From Corynebacterium faecale (lineage in GTDB: Bacteria; Actinomycetota; Actinomycetes; Mycobacteriales; Mycobacteriaceae), in assembly GCF_030408735.1 (NCBI RefSeq), contig NZ_CP047204.1:1240001-1304000 (forward strand): a DNA stretch of 64,000 bases. The letters are read 5' to 3'. Positions within the stretch are counted from its first letter, which is position 1, and each line of letters starts with the position of its first letter. This document shows positions 21,503 through 29,814 of this stretch, one piece after another. The translations under genes and the position numbers were made by a program. Below the pieces are notes generated by a model. The model worked only from the letters and a program-made list of their open reading frames with translations, made no database searches and was not told the origin of the DNA.

Positions 21503-22456
21503 ATGTCTACTGCATACGTATTGGTAGAGCAGAACAATGGTCGTCTGGATCCGGTCACCGTTGAACTGATCACCGCCGCACGCGCACTCGGTGAGGTCAC
21601 CGCTGTTGTTGTTGGTGAGCCTGGCACCGGTCAGTCCGTTGCCGCCGAACTGGGTGCAGCCGGTGCAGCTGTTGTTATCGCCGCTGAAGCTGCCGGTGTG
21701 TCCGAGCGCCTGGTGATTCCTGAGGTGGATGCTCTCCACATCCTGGCTGCACATAACCCTGGCCCGATCGTCTTGTCCGCCAACCTGGGCGGCAATGAGA
21801 TCGCCGGTCGCCTGGCCGCCCGTCTGGCTTCCGGTGTGCTCTGCGATGTTGTCGGCATCAACGCCGACCGCACCGCCAACCAGTCCATCTTCGGCGATAC
21901 CATTCAGGTTTCTGCTGCCGTGGGTGGTGCAGCTCCGATCTACACCCTGCGCGCAGGTGCCGTTGCAGGTGAGCCGGTTGCTGCTGCCGGCACCCTGCAG
22001 ACCCTGGCGCTGCCTGAAGCCACCATCAAGGATGTCACGGTTGTCTCATCCACCCCTGTCGTTCGTGGCGACCGCCCTGATCTGCCGCAGGCGAAGGTGG
22101 TTATCGCAGGTGGCCGTGGCATCGGTTCCGCTGAGAACTTCCAGACCGTTCTGGAGCCCCTGGCGGATGCTCTTGATGGTGCCGTGGGTGCCACCCGTGA
22201 CGCCGTTGATCTTGGTTATTACCCGGGTGAGTACCAGATCGGTCAGACCGGTGTGACTGTGTCGCCGGATGTCTACATCGGCTTTGGTGTCTCCGGTGCG
22301 ATCCAGCACACCTCCGGCATGCAGACCGCGAAGAAGGTCATCATCGTCAATAACGATGAGGATGCCCCGATCTTTGAGATCGCCGACCTTGGTGTGGTGG
22401 GCGACCTCTTTGAGATCGCCCCGGCGCTGCTTGAGGAGATCAACAAGCGCAAGTAG
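21503..22456 (+). CDS. etfA: Electron transfer flavoprotein alpha subunit
   Basis: 317 residues. The C-terminal FAD domain shows KVVIAGGRGIGSAENF, YYPGEYQIGQTGVTVSPDVYIGFGVSGAIQH and IIVNNDEDAPIFEIADLGVVGDLFEI, all hallmarks of EtfA. Ribosome site TAGGAG. Ends 25 bases before a terminator. Confidence 0.95.
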   Translation: MSTAYVLVEQNNGRLDPVTVELITAARALGEVTAVVVGEPGTGQSVAAELGAAGAAVVIAAEAAGVSERLVIPEVDALHILAAHNPGPIVLSANLGGNEIAGRLAARLASGVLCDVVGINADRTANQSIFGDTIQVSAAVGGAAPIYTLRAGAVAGEPVAAAGTLQTLALPEATIKDVTVVSSTPVVRGDRPDLPQAKVVIAGGRGIGSAENFQTVLEPLADALDGAVGATRDAVDLGYYPGEYQIGQTGVTVSPDVYIGFGVSGAIQHTSGMQTAKKVIIVNNDEDAPIFEIADLGVVGDLFEIAPALLEEINKRK

Positions 22457-22480
22457 GGGTTCCTCGCCTGCCCTTCAGCT

Positions 22481-22517
22481 AACGGCCTTCGTGTATTAAT
22501 ACGCGAAGGCCGTTTTT
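22481..22517 (+). terminator. Terminator of etfBA
   Basis: 11-bp stem AACGGCCTTCG / CGAAGGCCGTT with a 12-base loop and a run of six T. Confidence 0.9.
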
Positions 22518-22595
22518 TGGATACTGAATTGGTACGCTGACATCAATTTCACATCAATTTCACGGTAGAGCTATTTGAGGGCGAGGAAGAATCAG

Positions 22596-23204
22596 ATGAA
22601 CAGGTTAACTCGACACGCTGCTGTTCTCTCTACTACTTTCCTTGTCGCGGGGTTTCTCCTGAGTTGTTCTGCAGAAGACGAAAGGGGCAGCACGGCCTCG
22701 ACCCCTGCGCAGACACCAGTGAGTAGTGAGCCAGCCAGTGAAATCGGTACCACTCCCGAATCCACTGAGGAAAGCATTACGGCCGGTCATCAGGAGGCGG
22801 TGGATCTGGCGGAAAAGTATCTGAAAGATTCAGAGTTTTCGGAATCAGGTCTCTACGGTCAGTTGTTGTATGAAGGCTTCGCTGAAGAGGAAGCACAGTA
22901 CGGTGTGGATAACGTGGCGGTCGACTGGGATGAACAGGCACTGCAGTCCGCAGCACGCCTTCTGGACAGCTCTTCATATTCAGAATCAACCCTTTATAAT
23001 CGGCTCATATTCGAGGAGTACACCCCAGATCAGTCGCAGTATGCAGTAGATAGTGTCAATGCTGACTGGTTTGGGGAGGCTGCAGAGTCGGCTGCGGGAT
23101 ACATGTCCTTCAGTGCTTTTTCCGAGTCCGGTCTTTATGATCAGCTCATTTATGAAGGTTTCACTCCTGAGCAGGCCCAGCATGGTGTGGCAAGCGTTAT
23201 GTAA
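22596..23204 (+). CDS. Ltp-family surface lipoprotein with three repeats
   Basis: 202 residues. Lipobox FLLSC with lipidation Cys24, then a Ser/Thr/Pro/Glu-rich linker (25-65), then three ~43-residue repeats (about 68-110, 114-156 and 160-202). Each has the pattern YL-x-x-S-x-FSESGLY-x-QL-x-YEGF-x-x-E-x-AQYGVD-x-V-x-x-DW. This matches the host cell surface-exposed lipoprotein (Ltp) repeat, known from phage TP-J34, where the lipoprotein blocks DNA entry of related phages; many corynebacteria carry chromosomal versions of unknown role. ATG 22596 has GAGGAAGA upstream. Monocistronic. Confidence 0.85.
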   Translation: MNRLTRHAAVLSTTFLVAGFLLSCSAEDERGSTASTPAQTPVSSEPASEIGTTPESTEESITAGHQEAVDLAEKYLKDSEFSESGLYGQLLYEGFAEEEAQYGVDNVAVDWDEQALQSAARLLDSSSYSESTLYNRLIFEEYTPDQSQYAVDSVNADWFGEAAESAAGYMSFSAFSESGLYDQLIYEGFTPEQAQHGVASVM

Positions 23205-23261
23205 GGTGTGATGCGCGAGGAATCGCCCCTTTGAATCTCACCGAAACACCGAAGAAGGCCA

Positions 23262-24386
23262 GTGGACACTTTTTATCTCGACCACGCAGCGACCACCCCG
23301 ATGCGGTTGATCGCCGCTGAGACGTGGATGGAACACGCCCAGTCTCTCAACCCGGCCAGCCAGTATGGTTCCGGGCGCAGGGCGCGCAGTGTGGCGGATT
23401 CCGCGCGCGAGGAGATCGCAGCGCTCCTGGGGTGCGAACCCATCGAGGTCATCTTCACCGCTTCCGGCACGGAGGCTGACAATCTGGCCGTTCTGGGTCT
23501 CTACCAGGCGTCCCCGTTGAATCGGGTGGTGTCCACTCCGATTGAGCACCCGGGCGTCCTGGAAACCGTCAAGGCTCTGGAGAAGTCCGGCGCACAGGTG
23601 GATCTGCTGCCGGTCGAACAAGATGGCCGGGTGTCGTCCTTCGAGCTGCTCAGCCAACCCGCAGCTGTGGCCACCATGATGTGGGCCAATAATGAAACAG
23701 GCGCGATCCAGCCGGTGGAGCAGTTTATCGAAGCTGCCGCCGGCACACCGACCCATATTGATGCCGTCCAGGTGGTCGGGCACCTTCCCGTTAACTTCGC
23801 GGAGCTGGGCGTGACCACGTTGGCGGCCTCCGCGCATAAGTTCGGCGGCCCGCGTGGCGTAGGTCTGCTCCTGGCGCGCCGTTCTCCGGCTCCCTCCGCT
23901 GTACTCCACGGAGGTGGTCAGGAACGTGGCATCCGTCCAGGCACCCTCGACGTTGCCGGTGCAGCCGCCACGGCGGCGGCCCTGCGCGAGGCGGTGGCTG
24001 AGCTTGATTCGGAGCATGCCCGCATCACGGGCCTGCGCAATAAGCTTTACGACGGCATCCTGTCGCTCATCGATAATGTCATGGTGCACACCACTGAACC
24101 CGCCCTGCCCGGGCACCTGCACCTGTCCTTCCCCGGTGCTGAAGGCGACAGCCTGATCATGCTTTTTGACTCCATGCGGATTGAAGCCTCCACCGGCTCC
24201 GCCTGCTCCAACGGAGTCAACCGTGCCAGCCATGTGCTGCTGGCCATGGGTATTACTGAGGCCGATGCCCGTGGCGCGATCCGCTTCACCTTGGGACGAA
24301 CCACCACTGATGCAGACGTGGATGCGGTACTCGCTGTGATTGCTGATGTGGTTGCCCGTGCCAGAACCGCAGGACTGGCGTTTTAA
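23262..24386 (+). CDS. Cysteine desulfurase (NifS/IscS-like)
   Basis: 374 residues, GTG start. PLP Lys193 lies in ASAHKFGGPRG and the catalytic Cys315 in TGSACSNGVNRAS. LDHAATTP start and GTEADNLAV are typical. Probable sulfur donor for MnmA, whose gene lies 3.2 kb downstream in the same direction; the two are interrupted by accessory genes here. Could also feed other sulfur acceptors. Confidence 0.92.
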   Translation: MDTFYLDHAATTPMRLIAAETWMEHAQSLNPASQYGSGRRARSVADSAREEIAALLGCEPIEVIFTASGTEADNLAVLGLYQASPLNRVVSTPIEHPGVLETVKALEKSGAQVDLLPVEQDGRVSSFELLSQPAAVATMMWANNETGAIQPVEQFIEAAAGTPTHIDAVQVVGHLPVNFAELGVTTLAASAHKFGGPRGVGLLLARRSPAPSAVLHGGGQERGIRPGTLDVAGAAATAAALREAVAELDSEHARITGLRNKLYDGILSLIDNVMVHTTEPALPGHLHLSFPGAEGDSLIMLFDSMRIEASTGSACSNGVNRASHVLLAMGITEADARGAIRFTLGRTTTDADVDAVLAVIADVVARARTAGLAF

Positions 24387-24541
24387 TACGTGGGGGTGTC
24401 CCTATGTTTTTGTCAAGAGGTAGTCACTGACACGAAGCCACAGCTCCCGGATGTGACACCATGGGCAATAAAACCGGCAGTACGATTTCTGCTAAGTAGT
24501 AGAAGTGATTGAGAACGTTCTGTTCAGTTGGGGGAAAGCTC

Positions 24542-25003
24542 ATGTCTGAAAAAGTTTATGCTGTCTATCGTCGACGCATTCCCTACATTGGAGCAGTTCC
24601 ATATGAGGCATCTCGTCGTGATGTAATCTGTGCGCTTTTTGGGACAGAAGCTGAGGTAAAAGGGTTGGAACAACAGGCGAGAGAGATTGGTTATGAGCTC
24701 TGGTGGGAGGAAATCGCAATCTCTGATGCAACAGACCCAGCACACCTCCCTTCCACCGTATTTATAGTTTTTCAAGGTGGATATGAACAAGATGCCCCTG
24801 ATGCTCTTGAGTTTTCTAACCCAGTTGGCATAGTTGCAACTTTTGACCTCGATGGTGCTGAGGCGGCTGTACGCCGACACCATCAAAGTGACAGTTTGGA
24901 CATATGGAAGCTTCCCATCCCCTGGCAGAGTCCTTTCGCATTGCACCCCTTTACTAAGAAAAATTTAGATGGAGGTAATCCCGATTATGAGTACTCTCTG
25001 TAG
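24542..25003 (+). CDS. Orphan protein, AT-richer than its neighbours
   Basis: 153 residues, ATG 24542 with GGGGAAAG upstream. No membrane segment, signal or motif that I recognise. Notable pieces are MSEKVYAVYRRRIPYIGAVPYE, in part, ELWWEEIAI and VFIVFQGGYEQDAPDALEF. It uses many codons ending in A or T, unlike nifS and mnmA, which suggests recent acquisition. Its size and acidity recall small immunity-type proteins, but there is no partner toxin beside it, so that is only a thought. Confidence 0.6.
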   Translation: MSEKVYAVYRRRIPYIGAVPYEASRRDVICALFGTEAEVKGLEQQAREIGYELWWEEIAISDATDPAHLPSTVFIVFQGGYEQDAPDALEFSNPVGIVATFDLDGAEAAVRRHHQSDSLDIWKLPIPWQSPFALHPFTKKNLDGGNPDYEYSL

Positions 25004-25073
25004 CGTTGTGGTGGTGCGTTAGGAAATCATATTGCGCAACGAAAAAGAGAAATAGAGGAAGCCTAGTTAATGC

Positions 25074-25355
25074 CTAGCTGCTGGTACCGAAGAACACGTA
25101 GGAAATAACCGGGCCCACAGCATCGAAGGCATGGCAGGTGATCTGTTGTGGCAGGGGATAGGTGGTGCAATCCACCACCTCATAAGTGCCCAGGATTGAT
25201 TCCCTGAAACCGGTGATGTCCTGGAGGAACTTGAGCTCCTGCGCATAGCTGGAGCCGGTAGAGGTCATCGGAGCGGGCTGATTCGCCTGAGCTGGAACTG
25301 TAAGGACGGTGCCAGCCACCACCGTACTGAGCAGTGTTTTAGTGAGAATGCGCAT
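25074..25355 (-). CDS. Small exported protein, third gene of the ATPase operon
   Basis: 93 residues with a clear Sec signal: MRILTKTLLSTVVAG followed by cleavage near VPAQA-NQP, leaving a mature protein of about 70 residues with two cysteines (VVDCTTY, ITCHAFD) that could form a disulfide. Its ATG overlaps the TGA of the upstream gene by one base (TGATG), so translation is coupled. A GTG one codon upstream is an alternative start. Function unknown. Confidence 0.7.
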   Translation of the reverse strand: MRILTKTLLSTVVAGTVLTVPAQANQPAPMTSTGSSYAQELKFLQDITGFRESILGTYEVVDCTTYPLPQQITCHAFDAVGPVISYVFFGTSS

Positions 25356-26224
25356 CACTCAACCGTAGTATCTGCCACCTCATCGTGCCTGGGGTGTGCG
25401 CCGCTGGCGAAGCGGCGGACCCAGGCTTCGTCCTTGTACTGGGCCGGCACACCACCACCGAGTAACTCCCGGGTGATGGCTGCGGTGTGGGGGGAGTGGG
25501 CGTCGAAAAGCTCCTGGTCTGAACCGAAGAGGATGATGTTGCCATAGCGGCGGCCTTTGAGCATCGGGGGATCGGCGATGACGGCAACGTGTGCGAAGAC
25601 CTCCATCATGCCGGCGAGTTCACTCTTGGCGCCGCGCAGGTCGGAATGGTCGCCGCAGTTGGAGACATAGAGGCCGCCCGGGGCGAGACCGCGGTGGCAG
25701 TGTTCGAAGAACTCCACTGTGGTGAGGTTTTCCGGGGTCACGGCACCTGCGAAGGCATCGCGGATGATGATGTCGCGGCTGGCGGGGGTGAAGGCTTCGG
25801 CGACGGTGCGGGCATCATCGACACGGATCTTCACGCGGGGGGCACGGGGGATGTCGAACCACTCACGGGCCAGGCGGGCGAGTTCGCCGTCGAGTTCCAC
25901 CACGGTGTTGCGGGACTGCGGGTACACATCGGCGAAGTAGCGGGCCATCGTGCAGGCACCACCACCGAGGTGCGTGATGCGGAGCTTGTCGGTGTCCAGG
26001 AATTGATCGGCGAAGGCCTGGGTACCGGTGGCGATCCAGCGCATGTACTCAAACACCAGGGCCCGGGGTTCGCCGAGGACGATATGGGAGCTGGGCACAC
26101 CGTTGACACTGATGAGCCAGCCGTCTGTGGTGTAAAAATCCGGTTGGAGCTCGATCAGGGAGTACTCGCCCTCATAGGCACCGGCGATGGGGGTGTTGTC
26201 GGTGGTGTTGCGTTTTCGGGCCAC
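25355..26224 (-). CDS. Spermidine-synthase-fold protein (SpeE-like)
   Basis: 289 residues, GTG start. SAM/dcSAM-binding motif HLGGGACTMARYFADVYP, acidic residue in VVELDGELARLAREWF, RVDDAR, and an active-site-like DIIIRDAFAG segment (typical enzymes have D-x-x-D here). It belongs to the soluble spermidine-synthase-like proteins of Actinobacteria; whether it makes a polyamine or methylates is unknown. Middle gene of ATPase - SpeE-like - exported protein. Confidence 0.78.
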   Translation of the reverse strand: MARKRNTTDNTPIAGAYEGEYSLIELQPDFYTTDGWLISVNGVPSSHIVLGEPRALVFEYMRWIATGTQAFADQFLDTDKLRITHLGGGACTMARYFADVYPQSRNTVVELDGELARLAREWFDIPRAPRVKIRVDDARTVAEAFTPASRDIIIRDAFAGAVTPENLTTVEFFEHCHRGLAPGGLYVSNCGDHSDLRGAKSELAGMMEVFAHVAVIADPPMLKGRRYGNIILFGSDQELFDAHSPHTAAITRELLGGGVPAQYKDEAWVRRFASGAHPRHDEVADTTVE

Positions 26225-26252
26225 GGTGTTCTTTCTGGGTTCTTTGTGGGTT

Positions 26253-27386
26253 CTAGATCGGGCGGTGCTGCGGATTATTCAGGAGATGCTCGCGCATATA
26301 GGGCAGGACAAAATTGAGGTAGCCATATTTGGGCACGGTGAGCAGACCCCGACGAAGCAATTGCCTGCGTTGGACGGATAATGCATTGGGCTTGACGTTC
26401 ATCAACGCAGCGATATCACCGGTAGCCACCATCGCACCGTCCTGGGATAATTCAGCGATGGCATAAAGAATAGTCAACTCACCGTCAGGAACAGAATGCA
26501 GAGAAGGCTCATGGACCTGCATCCCCATGCGGCGGATAACCTCACCGCGCACCGCCTCCACCTGGGTCACTGCTATGCGATCGGTCTTGTCCAGGGTGGC
26601 CCGGGCCCATGCCAGGGAACCGGTCAGCTGCATGGAATAGGGATAGCCGACGCTGATCTGGGCGGCGAGGTGGGCTGCTTGTTCGTCGATAAGCCGACCA
26701 CCGGCGGTGGTGGTCTCGCGGAACATGGCTACGGCGTCGTTGTGGTTGACCTCGCCGAGGTGGATGCGCTCGGCGCGTCGGATGAAGGTGGTGCCCTCAT
26801 GCTGGAGGAGGCGATCGATGCCTTCGGGCAGGCCGGCGGCCACGAGGGCGATATCGACATCATCGCGCAATAGATCCTGCACGGCCGTGGCCAGTTCATG
26901 GAGTTGGCTGATATCAGCACTCTGGAGCTCATCCAGCGTGATGAGAATGCCCACGCCACGCAGGAGGGCGGCGAGCTCCCGCAGGCGGGAGATCAACGTG
27001 GGCGCGGGCTGAGAATGATCCGGATTGGCCACAGCCGTGATCTGCCCGACCCCGGGAATGGAGACGCCGCTGAGAATTCGCTTGCTGGAGGGGCCGCTCT
27101 GATCCTGGATGGCCTGGGGGAGGGTGGAGTTGGTCAGGGTGTGCACCATGGTCTCATCGGGGTAGACGCGCACCTTCACCCAACCCTGTTCCGCAGCGGC
27201 ATCCTCAAACTCATTGAGCATGACTGTCTTACCCATGCCACGGGCACCGGAGATGAGCAGGGCGCGGAAAGGGCTGCCCGGACCTTCCGCAAGCCCGAGT
27301 TTGAACGACTCCAGCAGTGAATCACGCCCGGCGAGGATGGTGGGGGAGACACCGAAGGTGGGGCGGAAAGGATTGGTCGGTTGCAT
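26253..27386 (-). CDS. AAA-type ATPase with C-terminal winged helix
   Basis: 377 residues. Walker A GARGMGKT (47-54), Walker B LITLDE (148-153), and a C-terminal region (about 300-377) that reads as a winged-helix domain (VATGDIAALMNVKPNALSVQRRQLLRRG, in part). It opens with NPFRPTFGVSP-x-ILAGRD, seen in Orc1/Cdc6-like or AAA_16 ATPases of Actinobacteria. ATG 27386 has GGAG upstream. First gene of a minus-strand operon; the spermidine-synthase-like gene begins 28 bases after its stop. Role unknown. Confidence 0.75.
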   Translation of the reverse strand: MQPTNPFRPTFGVSPTILAGRDSLLESFKLGLAEGPGSPFRALLISGARGMGKTVMLNEFEDAAAEQGWVKVRVYPDETMVHTLTNSTLPQAIQDQSGPSSKRILSGVSIPGVGQITAVANPDHSQPAPTLISRLRELAALLRGVGILITLDELQSADISQLHELATAVQDLLRDDVDIALVAAGLPEGIDRLLQHEGTTFIRRAERIHLGEVNHNDAVAMFRETTTAGGRLIDEQAAHLAAQISVGYPYSMQLTGSLAWARATLDKTDRIAVTQVEAVRGEVIRRMGMQVHEPSLHSVPDGELTILYAIAELSQDGAMVATGDIAALMNVKPNALSVQRRQLLRRGLLTVPKYGYLNFVLPYMREHLLNNPQHRPI

Positions 27387-27416
27387 AGTGCTCCTGGGAT
27401 CGCGCCGGGGGTGTGT

Positions 27417-27460
27417 TTTAGATCTATAAGAAGTATAGGTGAGGTTTAGATCTTTAAGAA
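27417..27460 (-). promoter_or_regulatory. Promoter and duplicated operator of the ATPase operon
   Basis: Two direct 16-base copies, TTTAGATCTATAAGAA (27417-27432) and TTTAGATCTTTAAGAA (27445-27460), one mismatch, 28 bases apart. Between them, on the minus strand, is TATACT (27432-27437) as -10, 17 bases from TTCTTA inside the second copy as -35. The copies thus overlap both promoter edges, the usual layout of a repressor site. Confidence 0.6.
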
Positions 27461-27567
27461 CCTGATCAGCATCTGCGAAATTGGGGCTTTGGGGAACACA
27501 AAGATACGCTACGAGGTTGAACAAGGGTGATAGTGACTAAGGCAGTACAACAACATGAGGGGAGATC

Positions 27568-28665
27568 ATGCGGGTTCTCGCAGCAATGAGTGGAGGCGTC
27601 GATTCCGCGGTGGCGGCATCGCGGGCGGTGGCCGCTGGCCATGAAGTGATCGGAGTGCACCTCGCGCTGTCCCGGGACCCGCAGAGCGTGCGTGAATCCT
27701 CCCGCGGCTGCTGCTCCCTCGAAGATTCCGCCGATGCCCGTCGGGTGTGTGACAAGCTCGGCATCCCCTTCTATGTGTGGGACTTCTCCGATCGTTTCCA
27801 GGAGGACGTGATCGATGATTTCATTGATTCCTATGCCATTGGGGAGACCCCGAACCCCTGCCTGCGCTGCAATGAGAAGATCAAGTTCGCAGCCCTGCTC
27901 GAGCGTGGCATCGCGCTTGGTTTTGATGCCGTGGTCACCGGCCACTATGCACGTCTGACCCAGCCAGCCGATGGTGGTGACGGTTACCTCCGCCGCGGTG
28001 TGGATATGGATAAGGACCAGTCCTATGTCCTGGGTGTCCTCGGCGCCCATGAGATCGCCCACTGCATGTTCCCGGTCGGTGACACGATCAAGCCGGAGAT
28101 CCGGGAAGAGGCCGGCGCTGCTGGTTTCTCCGTGGCCAAGAAGCCGGATTCCTATGATATCTGCTTCATCCCCGACGGCAATACCCAGGCGTTCCTGGGC
28201 AAGCACATCGGCCTGCGCCCGGGCATGATCGTGGACCAGGAGGGTACCGCGCTACGCGATCACGCCGGAGTGCATGAATTCACCATCGGTCAGCGCAAGG
28301 GGCTTGACATCAAGGCGCCCGCTGCGGATGGTCGCCCCCGTTATGTCACTGATATCGATGCCGCCACCGGCACCGTCACCGTCGGCTCGCGTGAGGATCT
28401 CCAGGTCCACACCATCCACGCTGATCGCCTGAAATTCCTCCACCCGGACATGGACGGTGAGCTCGATTGCGAGGTCCAGGTCCGTGCACACGGGGGAGTG
28501 GTCACCTGTCACGCGCGCATTGACCGCGACGCCGACACCATGACGCTTGCCCTGAACGAACCGCTCTCGGGCGTCGCGCGCGGCCAGGCGGCGGTACTCT
28601 ACCTGCCCGACGCCGACGGTGACATCGTGCTCGGCTCCGGAACCATCTGCGGCACGGAGGGCTAG
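27568..28665 (+). CDS. mnmA: tRNA 2-thiouridylase MnmA
   Basis: 365 residues; installs sulfur at U34 of tRNAs for Lys, Glu and Gln. PP-loop SGGVDS at 8-13, catalytic cysteines in NPCLRC (C98) and YDICF (C199), and GHYARL. Ribosome site AGGGGAG. Downstream gene starts two bases after the stop. Partner cysteine desulfurase lies upstream at 23262. Confidence 0.95.
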   Translation: MRVLAAMSGGVDSAVAASRAVAAGHEVIGVHLALSRDPQSVRESSRGCCSLEDSADARRVCDKLGIPFYVWDFSDRFQEDVIDDFIDSYAIGETPNPCLRCNEKIKFAALLERGIALGFDAVVTGHYARLTQPADGGDGYLRRGVDMDKDQSYVLGVLGAHEIAHCMFPVGDTIKPEIREEAGAAGFSVAKKPDSYDICFIPDGNTQAFLGKHIGLRPGMIVDQEGTALRDHAGVHEFTIGQRKGLDIKAPAADGRPRYVTDIDAATGTVTVGSREDLQVHTIHADRLKFLHPDMDGELDCEVQVRAHGGVVTCHARIDRDADTMTLALNEPLSGVARGQAAVLYLPDADGDIVLGSGTICGTEG

Positions 28666-28667
28666 GA

Positions 28668-29681
28668 ATGGGCGCCTATGGTCTGGGAGAACTGCCCGGC
28701 ATCTCCATCGCAGAGGCCGCTGACATCATCCAGGGCGAAACCGGCGATCTGCCACACCTTCCACAGCTTCCCGCCCGCGGCCTGGGCACCGACGCCACCG
28801 GTAGAAGTATTGGGCTTATCGACGCCCTGACCGTCGCGCGTGGTGCGCGCTCCTGGATGCTCACCGCCCGCCCAGGCAGGCTCACCCACCGCACCCGCGA
28901 TTATCTGGCCATGGATCTAGACACCTGTGAGGAGATCTGGGGAACCTCATTGGAACGGGTAAAAATTCAGGCTGTGGGCCCATGGACCTTGGGATCCCGC
29001 ATCGAATTGCCCAACGGTCACCGAGTGCTCACCGATCACGGTGCCATGCGTGATCTCACCGAGGCGCTCATTCTGGGCATCCAGGAGCATGCCGCCGAGG
29101 TGGCACGGCGTTTCCGTTGTGCTGTGTCGGTTCAGATCGATGAGCCAGATCTTCCGGTGATTATTGCGGGCAGGGTGGAGGGCACCTCGACTTTTGACAC
29201 TATCCGTGCTGTTAACGCAGCCGATATCAACGAACGCCTCGCCGGGGTTTTCGGTGCTGTGCGCGGCGATGTTATCGAGCACACCTACCTCAACCTGACT
29301 GGCCAGGAACCCAATTGGGACGTAGCCAGGGGAGCGGGTGCCGATACCGTCCAGGTGACCTTGGATCAGGTGACATCCAACCAGCAACTCGATGGTTTGG
29401 GGGAGACCATCACCAGTGGGGTGCGGATCGGCCTGGGCATCACTGGACCCGATGACCATGTGGATGAACTCCTGGAGAAGCCGCGGGAGCGCGCCGTCAA
29501 GGTGGCTCGCTTCTTCGACCAGCTGGGAATCGACAGGGCCCGCTTGGTTGATGGGGTGGATATCCATCCCCGCACCAACCTTGGGCCAGAGGTTGCTGTT
29601 ACAGCCTCCGATGCCGCGAATGCCTATCGGATGGCCCGGATTGTGGCCGGTATGATATCCCAGGATTCCGGGGACCTTTAG
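28668..29681 (+). CDS. MetE C-terminal-like protein lacking the zinc site
   Basis: 337 residues with the TIM-barrel pattern of cobalamin-independent methionine synthase (EVARRFRCAVSVQIDEPDLPVI, GLGITGPD-x-HVDELLEK). The His-x-Cys and late Cys zinc ligands of MetE are not present: the region where HMC would be expected reads VIEHTYLNL. It is therefore unlikely to be a normal methionine synthase. It regularly follows mnmA in corynebacteria and is translationally linked to it here; a sulfur- or tRNA-related role is inference. Confidence 0.75.
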   Translation: MGAYGLGELPGISIAEAADIIQGETGDLPHLPQLPARGLGTDATGRSIGLIDALTVARGARSWMLTARPGRLTHRTRDYLAMDLDTCEEIWGTSLERVKIQAVGPWTLGSRIELPNGHRVLTDHGAMRDLTEALILGIQEHAAEVARRFRCAVSVQIDEPDLPVIIAGRVEGTSTFDTIRAVNAADINERLAGVFGAVRGDVIEHTYLNLTGQEPNWDVARGAGADTVQVTLDQVTSNQQLDGLGETITSGVRIGLGITGPDDHVDELLEKPRERAVKVARFFDQLGIDRARLVDGVDIHPRTNLGPEVAVTASDAANAYRMARIVAGMISQDSGDL

Positions 29682-29750
29682 TCCGTCGGGGGTGGTGTGA
29701 AGTAGCAGCTCAGGGATGGTTTCAGGGCAGGTGGGGGTAGGCCGTGTCCA

Positions 29751-29796
29751 GGGTGCGGTTTAGGGTGAGATTAGAACACATGAACTAACCGCACCC
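29751..29796 (+). repeat. 10-bp inverted repeat upstream of the DUF222/HNH gene
   Basis: GGGTGCGGTT (29751-29760) and AACCGCACCC (29787-29796), 26 bases apart, 19 bases before the ATG. Possible operator or recognition site of the HNH protein. Confidence 0.55.
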
Positions 29797-29814
29797 ACCA
29801 TAGGGGGTTACACC

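Noticed and set aside
22777..23183. Minus-strand frames across the Ltp lipoprotein gene
   Set aside because: No start site context; explained by the repeat gene on the plus strand.
24387..24541. Possible IS end after cysteine desulfurase
   Set aside because: No inverted repeat pair or transposase code could be identified.
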